Position numbers and translations under genes: made by a program. A DNA stretch of 64,000 nucleotides from Kitasatospora sp. NBC_01250 (GTDB lineage Bacteria; Actinomycetota; Actinomycetes; Streptomycetales; Streptomycetaceae), in contig NZ_CP108476.1 of assembly GCF_036226465.1 (NCBI RefSeq), forward strand, positions 62,001 through 126,000, in the 5' to 3' direction. The first letter of the stretch is position 1. Every line of letters begins with the position of its first letter. The notes under the pieces were generated by a model. That model had not been told where the DNA came from. It worked only from the letters and a program-made list of their open reading frames with translations, and did not search any database. Positions 25,376 through 33,836 of this stretch are shown here, piece after piece.

Positions 25376-26620
25376 CTACTGCGCCGCCTCCGCCCCCACC
25401 GGGGAGCGTCGGGCGAAGGCCGGGGCGTGTTCCGGTCGCGGCCCCACGGCGATCAGCCGCGAGACGAGGTGGCGGAAGGCGGGCAGGTGGCGGGCGGCCA
25501 GGACCACCGGGCCGGGCGCGGTAGTACGGCTGCCCCGCAGCACCGGGACGAAGAAGGACTGCTGCAGCATCAGCTGCAGCCGCTGCATGATCATCATCGG
25601 TCCCCGGCGCCGGCGCTGGACCCTGGCCAGGTCGGCGGTGGTCAGCCGGCCGCGTCGCAGCGGCTCGGCGAGCAGGGCGGCCGTTGCAACGGCGTCCTGG
25701 ATCGCGAGGTTGATCCCCACTCCGCCGGCCGGGGACATCGCGTGCGCGGCGTCGCCGATGAGCAGCAGGCCGTCGGTGTACCAGCGGCGCAGCCGGTTGA
25801 GCCGGACCTCCAGCAGGTGGACGTCGTCCATGCTCGACAGGTGGTCGACCCGGTCCGCGAAGCGGGGCATCAACTCGGCGATCCGCGCCCGGAACCGTTC
25901 GATGCCTTCGGCGCGCAGGCGGGCGTCGGAGCCCTTCGCGGTGGAGTAGGAGATCTGGAAGTAGTCGTTCCTGGTGAGGCTCAGCGCGAAGGCTCCGGTC
26001 CCGAAGGAGGGGATCAGCCTGCTCTCCTCGGCCTGCTCCTCGGGGTGCCTGGGCAGCCGCAGCCACCAGGTGTCGAAGGGGACCGGGAGCTCCTCCGGCA
26101 CCAGGCCGGCGTCCTGCCGCAGCGCGGAGTGGCGGCCGTCGGCGGCGACGGTGAGGTCGGCCCGGAGCTCGCCCTCCTCTCCGTCGCGGGTGCGGTAGCG
26201 GACGCCGACGACCTTGCCGCCCTGCCGGAGCAGTCCGGTCGCCTCGGTGTTCATCCGCAGGGTGAAGGCGGGTTCGCGGCGGGCCGTTTCGGCGAGGAGG
26301 TTGAGCAGGTCCCACTGCGGGACCATCGCGATGTAGTTGTACGGCGCGGGCAGGCGCGCGAAGTCGGTCATCCGCACGCGTCGGCCGTCCGAGACGGGCA
26401 GCTCCATGTCGCCGAGCCTGCTCTGCGGCAGCGCGGCGAACTCCCGGCCCAGGCCGAGTTCGTCCATTAAGCGCACGGTGGAGGCGTGGACGGTGTCGCC
26501 GCGGAAGTCGCGCAGGAAGTCGGCGTGCTTCTCCAGCACCGTGACCTCGACGTGGGCCCGTGCCAGCAGCAGGCCCAGCATCATGCCGGCCGGTCCACCC
26601 CCCGAGATGACGACAGTCAT
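25376..26620 (-). CDS. FAD-dependent aromatic-type monooxygenase with a TTA codon
   Basis: The 414-aa product is a PHBH-type FAD monooxygenase of the FAD_binding_3 class: VVISGGGPAGMMLGLLLARA at the N-terminus, VAADGRHSALR (DG motif) and LLIGDAAHAMSPAGGVGIN (GD motif). Such enzymes hydroxylate phenols, polyketides and related rings. GGGAGGGAGCC before ATG 26618-26620 fixes the start. Codon 51 (26468-26470 on the plus strand) is TTA, read by the bldA leucine tRNA, so translation is likely linked to development. The divergent TetR gene, with palindromes between, probably represses it. Substrate unknown. Confidence 0.88.
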   Translation of the reverse strand: MTVVISGGGPAGMMLGLLLARAHVEVTVLEKHADFLRDFRGDTVHASTVRLMDELGLGREFAALPQSRLGDMELPVSDGRRVRMTDFARLPAPYNYIAMVPQWDLLNLLAETARREPAFTLRMNTEATGLLRQGGKVVGVRYRTRDGEEGELRADLTVAADGRHSALRQDAGLVPEELPVPFDTWWLRLPRHPEEQAEESRLIPSFGTGAFALSLTRNDYFQISYSTAKGSDARLRAEGIERFRARIAELMPRFADRVDHLSSMDDVHLLEVRLNRLRRWYTDGLLLIGDAAHAMSPAGGVGINLAIQDAVATAALLAEPLRRGRLTTADLARVQRRRRGPMMIMQRLQLMLQQSFFVPVLRGSRTTAPGPVVLAARHLPAFRHLVSRLIAVGPRPEHAPAFARRSPVGAEAAQ

Positions 26621-26683
26621 GGCTCCCTCCCATCGTTTGCGAGTGCATCGGTCCAGGAGCGGGATTCCGCCTGGAACTTTCTT

Positions 26684-26707
26684 AGACAGTGTCTCTGGAA
26701 CAGTGTC
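26684..26707. promoter_or_regulatory. Palindrome AGACAGTGTCT with a repeat half-site (TetR-type operator)
   Basis: AGACAGTGTCT (26684-26694) is a perfect palindrome around a central G. ACAGTGTC recurs 14 bp further on at 26700-26707. They occupy the gap between the divergent FAD monooxygenase and TetR genes, where a TetR dimer would bind to control both. Confidence 0.55.
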
Positions 26708-26733
26708 AGGCGTCAAGCAGTACCATGGTCCAC

Positions 26734-27528
26734 ATGTCGAAGCATGATCAGCTGCAGGACCTGGTGGCCGCCGCCCTCGCGGAGGCGCGCAAGCGCGGCA
26801 CGGACGTCGCGGACCTCCCGCTGACGGCGATCGCCACGGCCGCCGGAGTCTCGCGCAGCACGCTGCTGCGCAGGCTCGGCGGCTCCCGGGGCGCGCTGGA
26901 CGAGGCGGTGCGACAGTCCGGCGTCGATCCTGGCGGCCGGCCGCCGGTGCGCGAGCGCGCGATCGAGGCGACGGCCCACCTGGCGGCCGAGCTCGGCCTG
27001 GGCGCGGTGACCCTGGACGCCGTCGCGGAGCGGGCCGGGTGCTCACTGCCCAGCCTGCACACGGTGTTCGAGGGCCGGGACGGCCTGCTCGCGGCGGTCT
27101 ACGAGCGGTTCGGCCCCCTGACCGAGCTGGAAGCGCTCGCCGCCGACCCGCCCGAGCAGCTGGAGGACACCGTGCGGGAGCTCTGCCGCGCGGTGGTCAC
27201 GGCGTTCCAGCGTGAGCCCCGGGTCATCCCGGCCCTCTTCGCGGACCTCTTCAGCCGGCCGGACGGACCCGCCGCCCACGCCATGCGGGGCTACTACCCG
27301 CGCCTGTACCACTGCCTCGACCGGCTGCTGCTCCCCCACGTGACGGCGGGCCGGCTGCGCGAGATGCCGCTGCCGCTCCTGACGCACCTGCTGCTGGGAC
27401 CGATCCTCGCCCACCTGCTGCTGCGGCCCGTCATCGGACCCACCATGGGCAGCGACCTGCCGCCGGTGGAGGAGGTCTGCGAACTCTTCACCGAGACCTA
27501 CCTGCGCGCCCTCGCGCAGGTGCAGTAG
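26734..27528 (+). CDS. TetR-family regulator with two HTH-like segments
   Basis: The 264-aa protein has a TetR-like N-domain, but two helix-turn-helix-like stretches occur in tandem: LPLTAIATAAGVSRSTLLRRLG (about 28-49), then VTLDAVAERAGCSLPSLHTV (about 94-113). The usual TetR HTH is VxxIAxxAGVSxGTLYxxF; both copies fit it. The C-terminal two-thirds is helical, as in TetR ligand domains. Length is above the normal 190-230. ATG 26734 was chosen over 26725 on protein pattern only; no ribosome site is clear. The divergent monooxygenase gene is the obvious target. Confidence 0.82.
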   Translation: MSKHDQLQDLVAAALAEARKRGTDVADLPLTAIATAAGVSRSTLLRRLGGSRGALDEAVRQSGVDPGGRPPVRERAIEATAHLAAELGLGAVTLDAVAERAGCSLPSLHTVFEGRDGLLAAVYERFGPLTELEALAADPPEQLEDTVRELCRAVVTAFQREPRVIPALFADLFSRPDGPAAHAMRGYYPRLYHCLDRLLLPHVTAGRLREMPLPLLTHLLLGPILAHLLLRPVIGPTMGSDLPPVEEVCELFTETYLRALAQVQ

Positions 27529-27939
27529 CGCCCGGGCGCGGCGGGCCCCGCCCACCCGGCGTTCTGCCGCTGCGGCCCGTGCCGAGGCGGGCACCGGCGC
27601 CGGATCGGACACACCGCCGCGAAGGCCGCGTTCGCCGACAGCAGGGCGCGTGGTGCACGGCGCGCGCCCCCTGACGGGCGGCGCACTGCTTGCGGGCCCA
27701 TGGCGGGCCGGTCGACGAGGCACGACCGAGGGGTCGCCGGGGCCACCGTCAGCCACCTGTGCCCGGCCGGGCCTGCACCCCTCACGGCGGCCTGCGCCCT
27801 TCACCGCCCACTGAAACCGACCTGCCACGGGGGGTAGCACCTGCAGCGCCAGCGGGCGTGTCCTTCACCGCCTACTTGCCTGAGGGGAAAGTGAGCGCTA
27901 CTTTCCCCATAGGAAAGTCATCGCCGAGGGGAGAAGAGC
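27529..27939. other. Promoter-bearing gap before the membrane-protein operon
   Basis: No gene is supported from 27529 to 27880. The end of the gap carries a 9-bp inverted repeat with a third half-site (listed separately), and a GAGGGGAG ribosome site just before the ATG at 27940. Confidence 0.5.
27884..27918. promoter_or_regulatory. 9-bp inverted repeat with a third half-site, candidate operator
   Basis: GGGGAAAGT (27884-27892) pairs perfectly with ACTTTCCCC (27900-27908) across a 7-base spacer, and AGGAAAGT (27911-27918) repeats the half-site. Located 22-56 bp before the start at 27940, it is well placed for the winged-helix protein encoded downstream to control its own operon. Confidence 0.6.
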
Positions 27940-28443
27940 ATGAGTACGCCCAGCCCCGCCGAGGCCCGCGAAGCGCTGGCCCGTGTCCGCGAGGTCCGAC
28001 TCGACGCCGCCCAATCGCTGCGCACGCCCTGGTGGCTGTGGGCGGCGGCCGGCGCTGTCGTGGCCCCGGTCCTCGCCGCCAACGACTTCGGCTCCGCCGC
28101 CGTGGTGGTCGCAAATCTCGGCTTCGGTGCCCTGGCCGTCGCCTGGGTCGTCGCCGGGCGGCGCAGCCCGCGCGTGGCCGCTGCCTCCGGCACCCTGCAC
28201 CGCAGTGCCCTTCCCGGGTACGCCTGGCTGCCCGTCGTACTGGTGGGCCTCATCGTTGTCGTCGTCGAGCACTTCGCCGGCCCCGCCGTCTACCGCATGC
28301 TGACCGGCTCCGGCATGCCCGCCTGGATCCGCGAGCACCCGTACACCACCGTGGCGCTTCCGTACGCCCTCCTCAGCGTTGCCGTGGGCCTGCTGATCAG
28401 CGCGGTACTGCGGCGGCTGGCCCGCCGCGCGGCGACCCGATGA
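27940..28443 (+). CDS. Small integral membrane protein, first gene of a two-gene operon
   Basis: The 167-aa protein has four hydrophobic segments: about 30-50 (WWLWAAAGAVVAPVLAA), 53-72 (AAVVVANLGFGALAVAWVV), 92-110 (YAWLPVVLVGLIVVVVEHF) and 139-157 (TTVALPYALLSVAVGLLIS). The N-terminus is charged and cytoplasmic. I do not recognise a family. Its stop overlaps the next gene's ATG (ATGA), which encodes a winged-helix regulator, a pairing seen with repressors of membrane proteins of unknown job. A regulatory inverted repeat lies in the promoter. The start has a strong ribosome site. Confidence 0.75.
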   Translation: MSTPSPAEAREALARVREVRLDAAQSLRTPWWLWAAAGAVVAPVLAANDFGSAAVVVANLGFGALAVAWVVAGRRSPRVAAASGTLHRSALPGYAWLPVVLVGLIVVVVEHFAGPAVYRMLTGSGMPAWIREHPYTTVALPYALLSVAVGLLISAVLRRLARRAATR

Positions 28444-28823
28444 GCGCGACCGGACCGGCCGCCGGCATCGTCCCCGGCTTGGATCAGCTCCTCCTGGATC
28501 CGACCAGGTTGACCATCGTCTCGCTGGTGTCCGCGACCACCTGGTGCGAGTTCGCCTTCGTCCGCGACCATGCCGGGCTGAGCGACTCGGCGCTGTCCAA
28601 GCAGCTCACCACGCTCAGCGGCGCCGACCTCGTCGAGATCCGCAAGGGCTACGTCGGAAAGCGGCGCTGCACCTGGGTGCGGGCCACCGCCGGCGGCCGG
28701 GACCGGCTGCGCGCACACGTGGCCGCGCTCCAGCAGATAGCAGACCGCGCCGAGCAGGCCGCCGCGAACCACCCCGACGACGACGCCGACACGGGCGTGG
28801 GCCCCGGTGCCGACCCGCAGTGA
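28440..28823 (+). CDS. Winged-helix transcriptional regulator (MarR/ArsR-type)
   Basis: The 127-aa protein has a small winged-helix domain: PTRLTIVSLVSATTWCEFAF, then VRDHAGLSDSALSKQLTTLSGADLVEI (HTH and recognition helix), a wing RKGYVGKRRCTWVRATAGG, and a C-terminal helix. This is the pattern of the transcriptional regulators often annotated as MarR-like or HTH_27, which sense via a partner. The last 25 residues are acidic and variable. Its start overlaps the stop of the membrane-protein gene. It most likely controls the operon through the inverted repeat upstream. Confidence 0.8.
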   Translation: MSATGPAAGIVPGLDQLLLDPTRLTIVSLVSATTWCEFAFVRDHAGLSDSALSKQLTTLSGADLVEIRKGYVGKRRCTWVRATAGGRDRLRAHVAALQQIADRAEQAAANHPDDDADTGVGPGADPQ

Positions 28824-29354
28824 CCCCATGCCGCCCGACCCTCATCGCCGCGCTCCGCCTCGCCCGCTCCGCCGCCCGGCTGCGCTCCGCCGCCTCGGCG
28901 GCCTGAGCCCCGGCGCCCAGCGGCACCCGGCGCGCGCCGCCCGGGACCGGGACCCCGCAGGTGGACACACCGGCAGCGTCCCGGGCGCGCTGAACGCCGC
29001 CGATCAATGCACCCGGGAACCGCATCCGCGTACAGGCGAGCTACCGGACCGCCGCACCCGGACGTCAACCCTGCAGAGCGGCCGTCCACCGTGCAGCGCC
29101 ACAACCGAGGCCGCAGGTCGACCCGGCGTCGCTCACCGCTGCCCGGAGCGGTTCGGCTGCCGTGCACGCTCGTGAGCCGTCCGCCCCGCGCCGTTGGCAG
29201 CGGCGCGAGTTGCCGTCGGGCGCGGCAGGCACGCAGGTCGCGCAGGTGAGGCCGATGCCCCGGGCCGCACCCCGGGGAGCGGCTGCGCATCCGGCCGGAC
29301 GTCGACCCCCGGACACACCCTCACTCCATGTCAGGAGAGGTGGAACAACCAACC
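28824..29354. other. Gene-free stretch
   Basis: This 530-bp stretch is very GC-rich and holds no reading frame I would support. The translations on both strands are Arg/Pro/Ser-rich with stops scattered irregularly. Confidence 0.5.
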
Positions 29355-29888
29355 ATGGCCTACGTGAGCTCCACGACCGCAGTGGGGCAGCGGATCGCCC
29401 TCTGGACCGCACCCGAGGAGGTGGCCGCACGGCTCGGCGGCGACGAGTTCGTGGTCCTCGCACGGCGGGACCCACACCTGCAGGACCGGCTGACCGCGCT
29501 GCGCACCACCATCTGCGCTCCCGTCACCCACCAGGGCGTGTCCCTCACGGTCGGGGCGTCGCTGGGAACGGCCCGGGTGACACGATCCCACGACCTGTCC
29601 GCGGCACTGGGCCGGGCGGACCAGAAGATGTACGAGGTCAAGGGCCGAGGCCGCCGAGGCCGTACCAAGAGGACCGACACCTACCGGTGGCAGCGGCGCC
29701 ACCACGAGGAGGGCATCGCCTGCTCCGCCGTCCACCGCTTCCTCAAGCGGCTGGGCCTGAGCCAGCCGGGCCTGAGCCGGCTGCACTCCTCCCGGCGCCA
29801 CCAGCGCCACGACAGGCGCCACCCCCGCTACGACAAGCAACTGCCCGGCAGCCCGGCGCTCGACGACCTGGGGACCATCGGCGCCTGA
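29355..29888 (+). pseudogene. Truncated diguanylate-cyclase (GGDEF) gene
   Basis: The 177-aa frame carries a GGDEF signature, RLGGDEFVVLARRDPHLQDR, at about residues 25-45, followed by SLTVGASLGTARVTRSHDLSAAL and ADQKMYEVKGRGRRGR, the usual end of the domain. GGDEF domains make cyclic-di-GMP from two GTP. Here the first half of the domain, including the FDHFKxxND-type metal-binding region, is missing, and no sensory domain precedes it, so it is probably inactive. The C-terminal 70 residues are basic and of unknown meaning. A short GGDEF-derived protein that binds c-di-GMP is a less likely reading. Confidence 0.65.
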
Positions 29889-29963
29889 GCCGCCCGGCAG
29901 ATCGATCGGTGGCGGCGAGGGACCCGGCCCGGGGCCGGCGCGCAGTGATCCGTTGACGGACCG

Positions 29964-30650
29964 TCAGCGGCAGGCGTGGCCGAGGGCGCGGTGGCTCCTC
30001 CACACCGCCACGTCGCACACGCGCAGCGCGCTGACCGTCCGTGGCAGACCCGCGGCCTGCCTCAGGTCGAGCAGGCTCTGGTACAGCGAACCGTCGTCCT
30101 CGGACAACGCGGTCCGAAGGGACAGCCAGAAGGACGGCGGGCGGCCCAGCGCGCACCGCACCACTCGGTCGTAGACCGGGAGCAGGCGCGGACGCTTCCG
30201 GGCCAGCAGCTTCCCTGCGATGACCCATCCGACATCGGGCCGGTCACGAAGCAGGTGCCAGGCCCGGTCCGCCGGTGAACCGGGGGCCAGGTCGGACGGA
30301 TCGGTTCCGGTCATCTCCTGCTCCCTTGGAATGGCCCGCAGCAGAGCGGACAGCCGCACGCCGAGGGAACCCTCCAGGAGGTCGAGCGCGACCGGCGCCG
30401 GAACGGTGACGGACAGGGTCTGCACCGCGACCAGGTCCTCCGCCGTGATCCGGTCGGCGGTCCCGGGCCGGTCTCCCCCGCCGCCCAGGTGCTCGAACCG
30501 GCTGCCCGTGAACGGTGCCGCGCCCGGTGGCAGGCCGACCCCGAAGTACCGGCGCAGGTCGTCCACGACGCGATCGGCGCCGAGCAGCACACGCAGCCGC
30601 TGCCCCAGCGGGGACAGCGACGCGACGGAGAAACCGGCGGGAGAGGCCAC
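29964..30650 (-). CDS. DUF6308-like hypothetical protein
   Basis: The 228-aa protein resembles a conserved actinobacterial family (DUF6308, from memory). Recognisable parts are DDLRRYFGVG, FTGSRFEHLGGGGDRPGTAD, ITAEDLVAVQTLSVTVPAPVAL and DVGWVIAGKLLARKRPRLLPVYDRVVRCALG. No signal peptide, membrane span or catalytic motif is clear. The family has no known function; members are cytosolic and stand alone. It starts with GTG at 30650 and ends near the truncated GGDEF gene on the opposite strand. Confidence 0.7.
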   Translation of the reverse strand: MASPAGFSVASLSPLGQRLRVLLGADRVVDDLRRYFGVGLPPGAAPFTGSRFEHLGGGGDRPGTADRITAEDLVAVQTLSVTVPAPVALDLLEGSLGVRLSALLRAIPREQEMTGTDPSDLAPGSPADRAWHLLRDRPDVGWVIAGKLLARKRPRLLPVYDRVVRCALGRPPSFWLSLRTALSEDDGSLYQSLLDLRQAAGLPRTVSALRVCDVAVWRSHRALGHACR

Positions 30651-30904
30651 GGGGTGTCCGTCCTTCGTCGTCGAGGGGCCGCACGGCCCGCGGGCCCCAG
30701 GCTATCCGCCGGGCGGCCGTGCTGAGCGGCCGTCAGCCGGCGGCGGAGTTCCCGGCCGAAGCCCCGGTCACCGGCCGGCGGATCCCGGCCCCCGGGCCGG
30801 GCGGGGTGTACGGCAACGGCCGCACTCACCCATGCCGTTCAGGAATTCGCGTGGCGATCGCGAAAGACGCCCGCCGGACCGTGCCCGGACCCGATACTGC
30901 GGAC

Positions 30905-31897
30905 ATGACAAAGTTTCCCGCCCGTCATGTCACCCCGTCACCGAAGAGGACGCGAGCCGTCAGGCGTGCCGCGGCAGTCGCGTCCGCCCTGCTGCTGGGC
31001 GCCGGGCTCGCGCCGGCGGCCTCCGCCGCAACGCCCAGCGCGGGCAGCTCGGATGCGGAGCAGCTCAGCACGTACTGGACCGCGGCCCGGATGACGGCCG
31101 CGCTGCCCGACCGGACCGAACCCGCCGCAGTGGCCGCGGCGCCCGCATCGGACGGGCCGCAGCCCGGCGAGTTCATCCCTCCGAGCAGGAGCTTCGACGG
31201 CATCCCGCAAGCCGGCACGTTCTTCTGGACCGACGCCGGCGGCACCGGCCGCACCTGCAGCGGCTCCGTGGTCCGCAGCCCCGGACACGACCTGGTGCTG
31301 AGCGCCGGACACTGCCTCACGGGATCCTCCGGCGCCTCCCCCAAGCGGCACCTGGGATTCGTTCCGCAGTACCACGACGGGCTCACGCCGCTCGGCATCT
31401 TCCCGGTCAAGGACGACGGCGTCTACATCTCGCAGGAGTACTACGACCAGGGTGAGCACGCCGGGGCCGCGTACGACTTCGCCTTCGCGGTGACCGAGCC
31501 CAACCAGGACGGCGTACGCATCCAGGACGCGGCCGGCTCAGTCGAGTTGCTCACCGGCACCGGCTACCAGCACGCTCCGGTACGGATGATCGGGTACCCG
31601 GCCGGCGCGCAGAAGCCCCTGGAGTGCCTGAGCTGGACCACCCGGTGGGTCAGCGACGACCCCGCGGATCCCGGCACCTTCGAACGCATCGCGTGCGACG
31701 GCTTCGTGGGCGGGACTTCGGGCGGCCCCATGCTGGTGCCGTGGCCGGGCGGATGGGCGGTGGTCGGACTCATCGGCGGCTACCACACCGGCGGCAACAC
31801 CCCCCAGGTGTCCTACAGCGCCTACTTCGGCTCTGCCACCCGGGCCCTGTACGAAGCCGCGACCACCGGCGCACCCCCGGCGGGCCCGACCTCCTGA
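30905..31897 (+). CDS. Secreted trypsin-like serine protease
   Basis: The 330-aa product has a signal peptide (Arg-rich n-region, AAAVASALLLGAGLAPAASA), a short pro-region and a chymotrypsin-fold domain from about residue 110. The catalytic triad is His136 in LSAGHC, Asp in AAYDFAFAV and Ser in GGTSGGPM. It would cleave protein outside the cell. A paired disulphide is likely between the Cys of CSGSVV and that of AGHC. The ATG at 30905 has a modest ribosome site. A paralogue with two lesions lies at 37910-39017. Hairpin 31946-31981 follows as a terminator. No adjacent inhibitor gene is seen. Confidence 0.88.
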   Translation: MTKFPARHVTPSPKRTRAVRRAAAVASALLLGAGLAPAASAATPSAGSSDAEQLSTYWTAARMTAALPDRTEPAAVAAAPASDGPQPGEFIPPSRSFDGIPQAGTFFWTDAGGTGRTCSGSVVRSPGHDLVLSAGHCLTGSSGASPKRHLGFVPQYHDGLTPLGIFPVKDDGVYISQEYYDQGEHAGAAYDFAFAVTEPNQDGVRIQDAAGSVELLTGTGYQHAPVRMIGYPAGAQKPLECLSWTTRWVSDDPADPGTFERIACDGFVGGTSGGPMLVPWPGGWAVVGLIGGYHTGGNTPQVSYSAYFGSATRALYEAATTGAPPAGPTS

Positions 31898-31945
31898 GCC
31901 CCACCCGGGCATCCCCGGCGGTCCGCCACCGGAATCGCGGAGCAC

Positions 31946-31981
31946 GGTGGGAGGCCGACCCGTACGGGCCGGCCTCCCACC
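31946..31981 (+). terminator. Terminator hairpin of the serine-protease gene
   Basis: GGTGGGAGGCCG (31946-31957) pairs perfectly with CGGCCTCCCACC (31970-31981) across a 12-base loop that contains the self-complementary CCCGTACGGG. It begins 48 bp after the stop codon. A strong GC stem without a T-run is usual in Streptomyces. Confidence 0.7.
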
Positions 31982-32566
31982 GTCTCGCATCAGCTGGACG
32001 GCGCCCCGGCGATCACGGACTGCGTCCGCCGGCGCATTCTCGCCACCGGGCGCGGGCAACAGGAGCAGGAGTGGCAGAGATCCGGGTCGTCAGATCCTTG
32101 CCGCACCGCTCTTCTTGAAGCCCCTCGTGGCCGGTTGACGCACCAATTCGATGGCGCAGTCAGCGCTTTCTTCTCCGACGCCGACGCGATACCGACCGGC
32201 ACCCGAGCGGCGCACCCGATGCGGCGTGTGGAGCGGGCGCCCCTGGGACCGGCCGCAAGGCTCCCGACCAGCCCTGAGCTGACGCTTCGTCACTGTCGCG
32301 GGCGGACGGCCAGAACCGGAATCTAACTTCCTGTGAGTTTGCTGTCAAACCCTGAGAGAATCCTGTCCACTTCCCGCCATTTTCATGTTCTGCCCATGAC
32401 AGGCAGGGGCTCCGGGCCCTACGGTGAGCAGCGCTCCGACTGACGTCGCGTCAACCGGAGCGAACGAACCCCCACTTTTCGCTCACCGTACCGAGCCGCC
32501 CCCACACGCGGCGCGGTGCGGCATGCCGGCAATCCAACAGCCGGCGCCCCCACAAGGAGCTCATCA
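31982..32566. other. Gene-free stretch and leader of the papain-like gene
   Basis: No gene is supported. The last 200 bases become AT-richer, with TTTCATGTT- and GTTTGCTGTCAAACC-type sequence, which suggests a promoter and untranslated leader for the papain-like gene at 32567, but I cannot fix a -10/-35 pair. Confidence 0.4.
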
Positions 32567-33484
32567 ATGCGTTCCCGCATAGCCATCGGCATCGCCGGCA
32601 CCCTGGCACTGTCGTCCTGCCTGGCCCTGGCCGGCACCGCCACCGCCGTGACCCCCAACGCGCGGCCGGCCGGACACCACGTCCACCACAAGCACTTCGC
32701 CACCGGCCTCGACCTGACGGCTCTCAAGGCCCACCAGCACATGATGCGCCCCGCTACGGCCACCGCCCAGAGCCTGAGCGCGATCGCGCCGTTCGCCCGC
32801 TCGGGCGCCGCGCCCGCCAGCGCCGACCTGACCCAGTACGCGCTCTCCCCCGGCGACCAGGGCCAGGTCGGCTCCTGCGTCACCTGGGCCACCGGCTACA
32901 CCGGCTACGGCGTCCTGATGAACGAGCAGGGCATCAGTGGCGCACCGATGGCCCCGATGTACATCTACTCGCAGATCGCCCAGGGCAACGACACCGGTAC
33001 CTACGCGAGCGTCGCGCTGCCGATGGAGCAGCAGCAGGGCATCGACACCCAGTCCGACTACTGGCAGGGCACCACCGACTTCACCACCCAGCCGGATGCC
33101 AACGAGACGGCCAACGCGGCCAATTACAAGCTCTCGGGCTTCGTCGAGCTGCCCACCAGTGGCGACGCGGCACGCACCGCGATCGAGGACGCGATCTCCC
33201 AGGGCGAGCCGGTGCCGATCGGCTTCTCGGTCCAGCAGAGCTTCATGGACCTCAACTCCCAGACGGCGTCGGACTACAGCTACACGCCCGGCGACACCAG
33301 CAGCGACCCGGTGGTCGGCGGCCACGAGATCACCATCGTCGCCTACAACGACCAGGGTGTGACGATCGAGAACAGCTGGGGCACCAGCAGCTGGGGCAAC
33401 GGCGGCTTCGCCAACCTCCCGTGGAGCTTCTTCAACGCGGGCGTGGTCGACGAGGCCCACGCCATGGGCAAGCTCGTCGCCTGA
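32567..33484 (+). CDS. Secreted papain-like (C1A) cysteine protease
   Basis: The 305-aa product has a signal peptide (MRSRIAIGIAGTLALSSCLA, cut about residue 27), a His-rich linker and a papain-like domain. Active-site Gln and Cys are in QGQVGSCVTWATGYT (Cys at about 104), His is in GGHEITIVAYN and Asn in ENSWGTSSWG. The pro-domain is short. It would degrade extracellular protein or peptides. AAGGAG before ATG 32567 is a strong ribosome site. A 20-bp hairpin follows three bases after the stop. Well-formed and probably active. Confidence 0.85.
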   Translation: MRSRIAIGIAGTLALSSCLALAGTATAVTPNARPAGHHVHHKHFATGLDLTALKAHQHMMRPATATAQSLSAIAPFARSGAAPASADLTQYALSPGDQGQVGSCVTWATGYTGYGVLMNEQGISGAPMAPMYIYSQIAQGNDTGTYASVALPMEQQQGIDTQSDYWQGTTDFTTQPDANETANAANYKLSGFVELPTSGDAARTAIEDAISQGEPVPIGFSVQQSFMDLNSQTASDYSYTPGDTSSDPVVGGHEITIVAYNDQGVTIENSWGTSSWGNGGFANLPWSFFNAGVVDEAHAMGKLVA

Positions 33485-33487
33485 CGC

Positions 33488-33535
33488 ACCCGCGGGTCTG
33501 CCCCACCACCCACGCGGTGGGACAGACCCGCGGGT
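33488..33535 (+). terminator. Terminator hairpin of the papain-like gene
   Basis: The 20-base arms 33488-33507 and 33516-33535 pair with a single mismatch around an 8-base loop. They begin three bases after the stop codon at 33482-33484. This is the strongest terminator-like structure in this region. Confidence 0.8.
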
Positions 33536-33613
33536 TCCCGGGTGAAGCGGGCCGCTGAAGTTCCCCGGCGTGCCGCACACCCGGGATGCAGGCGGTCACC
33601 CCGAGAGGGGTGA

Positions 33614-33728
33614 ACCAGCCGACGACGTGCAGCGTGGTGATGAAGCCGGCCGGCGCCGTGGCCAGGTGGACAGTTCCTCCGCCTGGCCACGGTGCCGGCC
33701 GGCTTCAGCCGCAGGGTGCTCGGCTGGT
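33614..33728. repeat. Long two-level inverted repeat (25-bp inner arms, 9-bp outer arms)
   Basis: Inner arms 33642-33666 and 33682-33706 pair at 24 of 25 positions around a 15-base loop; outer arms ACCAGCCGA (33614-33622) and its complement (33720-33728) enclose them. The element is about 115 bp long, just upstream of the barstar-like gene. It resembles a MITE or the footprint of a duplicated-inverted segment; the two strands give similar peptides (KPAGAVAR and KPAGTVAR), which reflects the inversion. Confidence 0.7.
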
Positions 33729-33836
33729 CGGTCACCGACCACATGCATGGACTTCTTCGTCAGCACTGCCCAGACTCGGCCCGGACGCCGCTTCTTCCTC
33801 CGCCCATCATGTGCCGGTCGGTCTAGGCTCGGCTCC

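Noticed and set aside
23814..26648. 944-codon minus-strand frame covering the SDR and FAD gene
   Set aside because: It is antisense or out-of-frame to two well-supported genes and has no domain.
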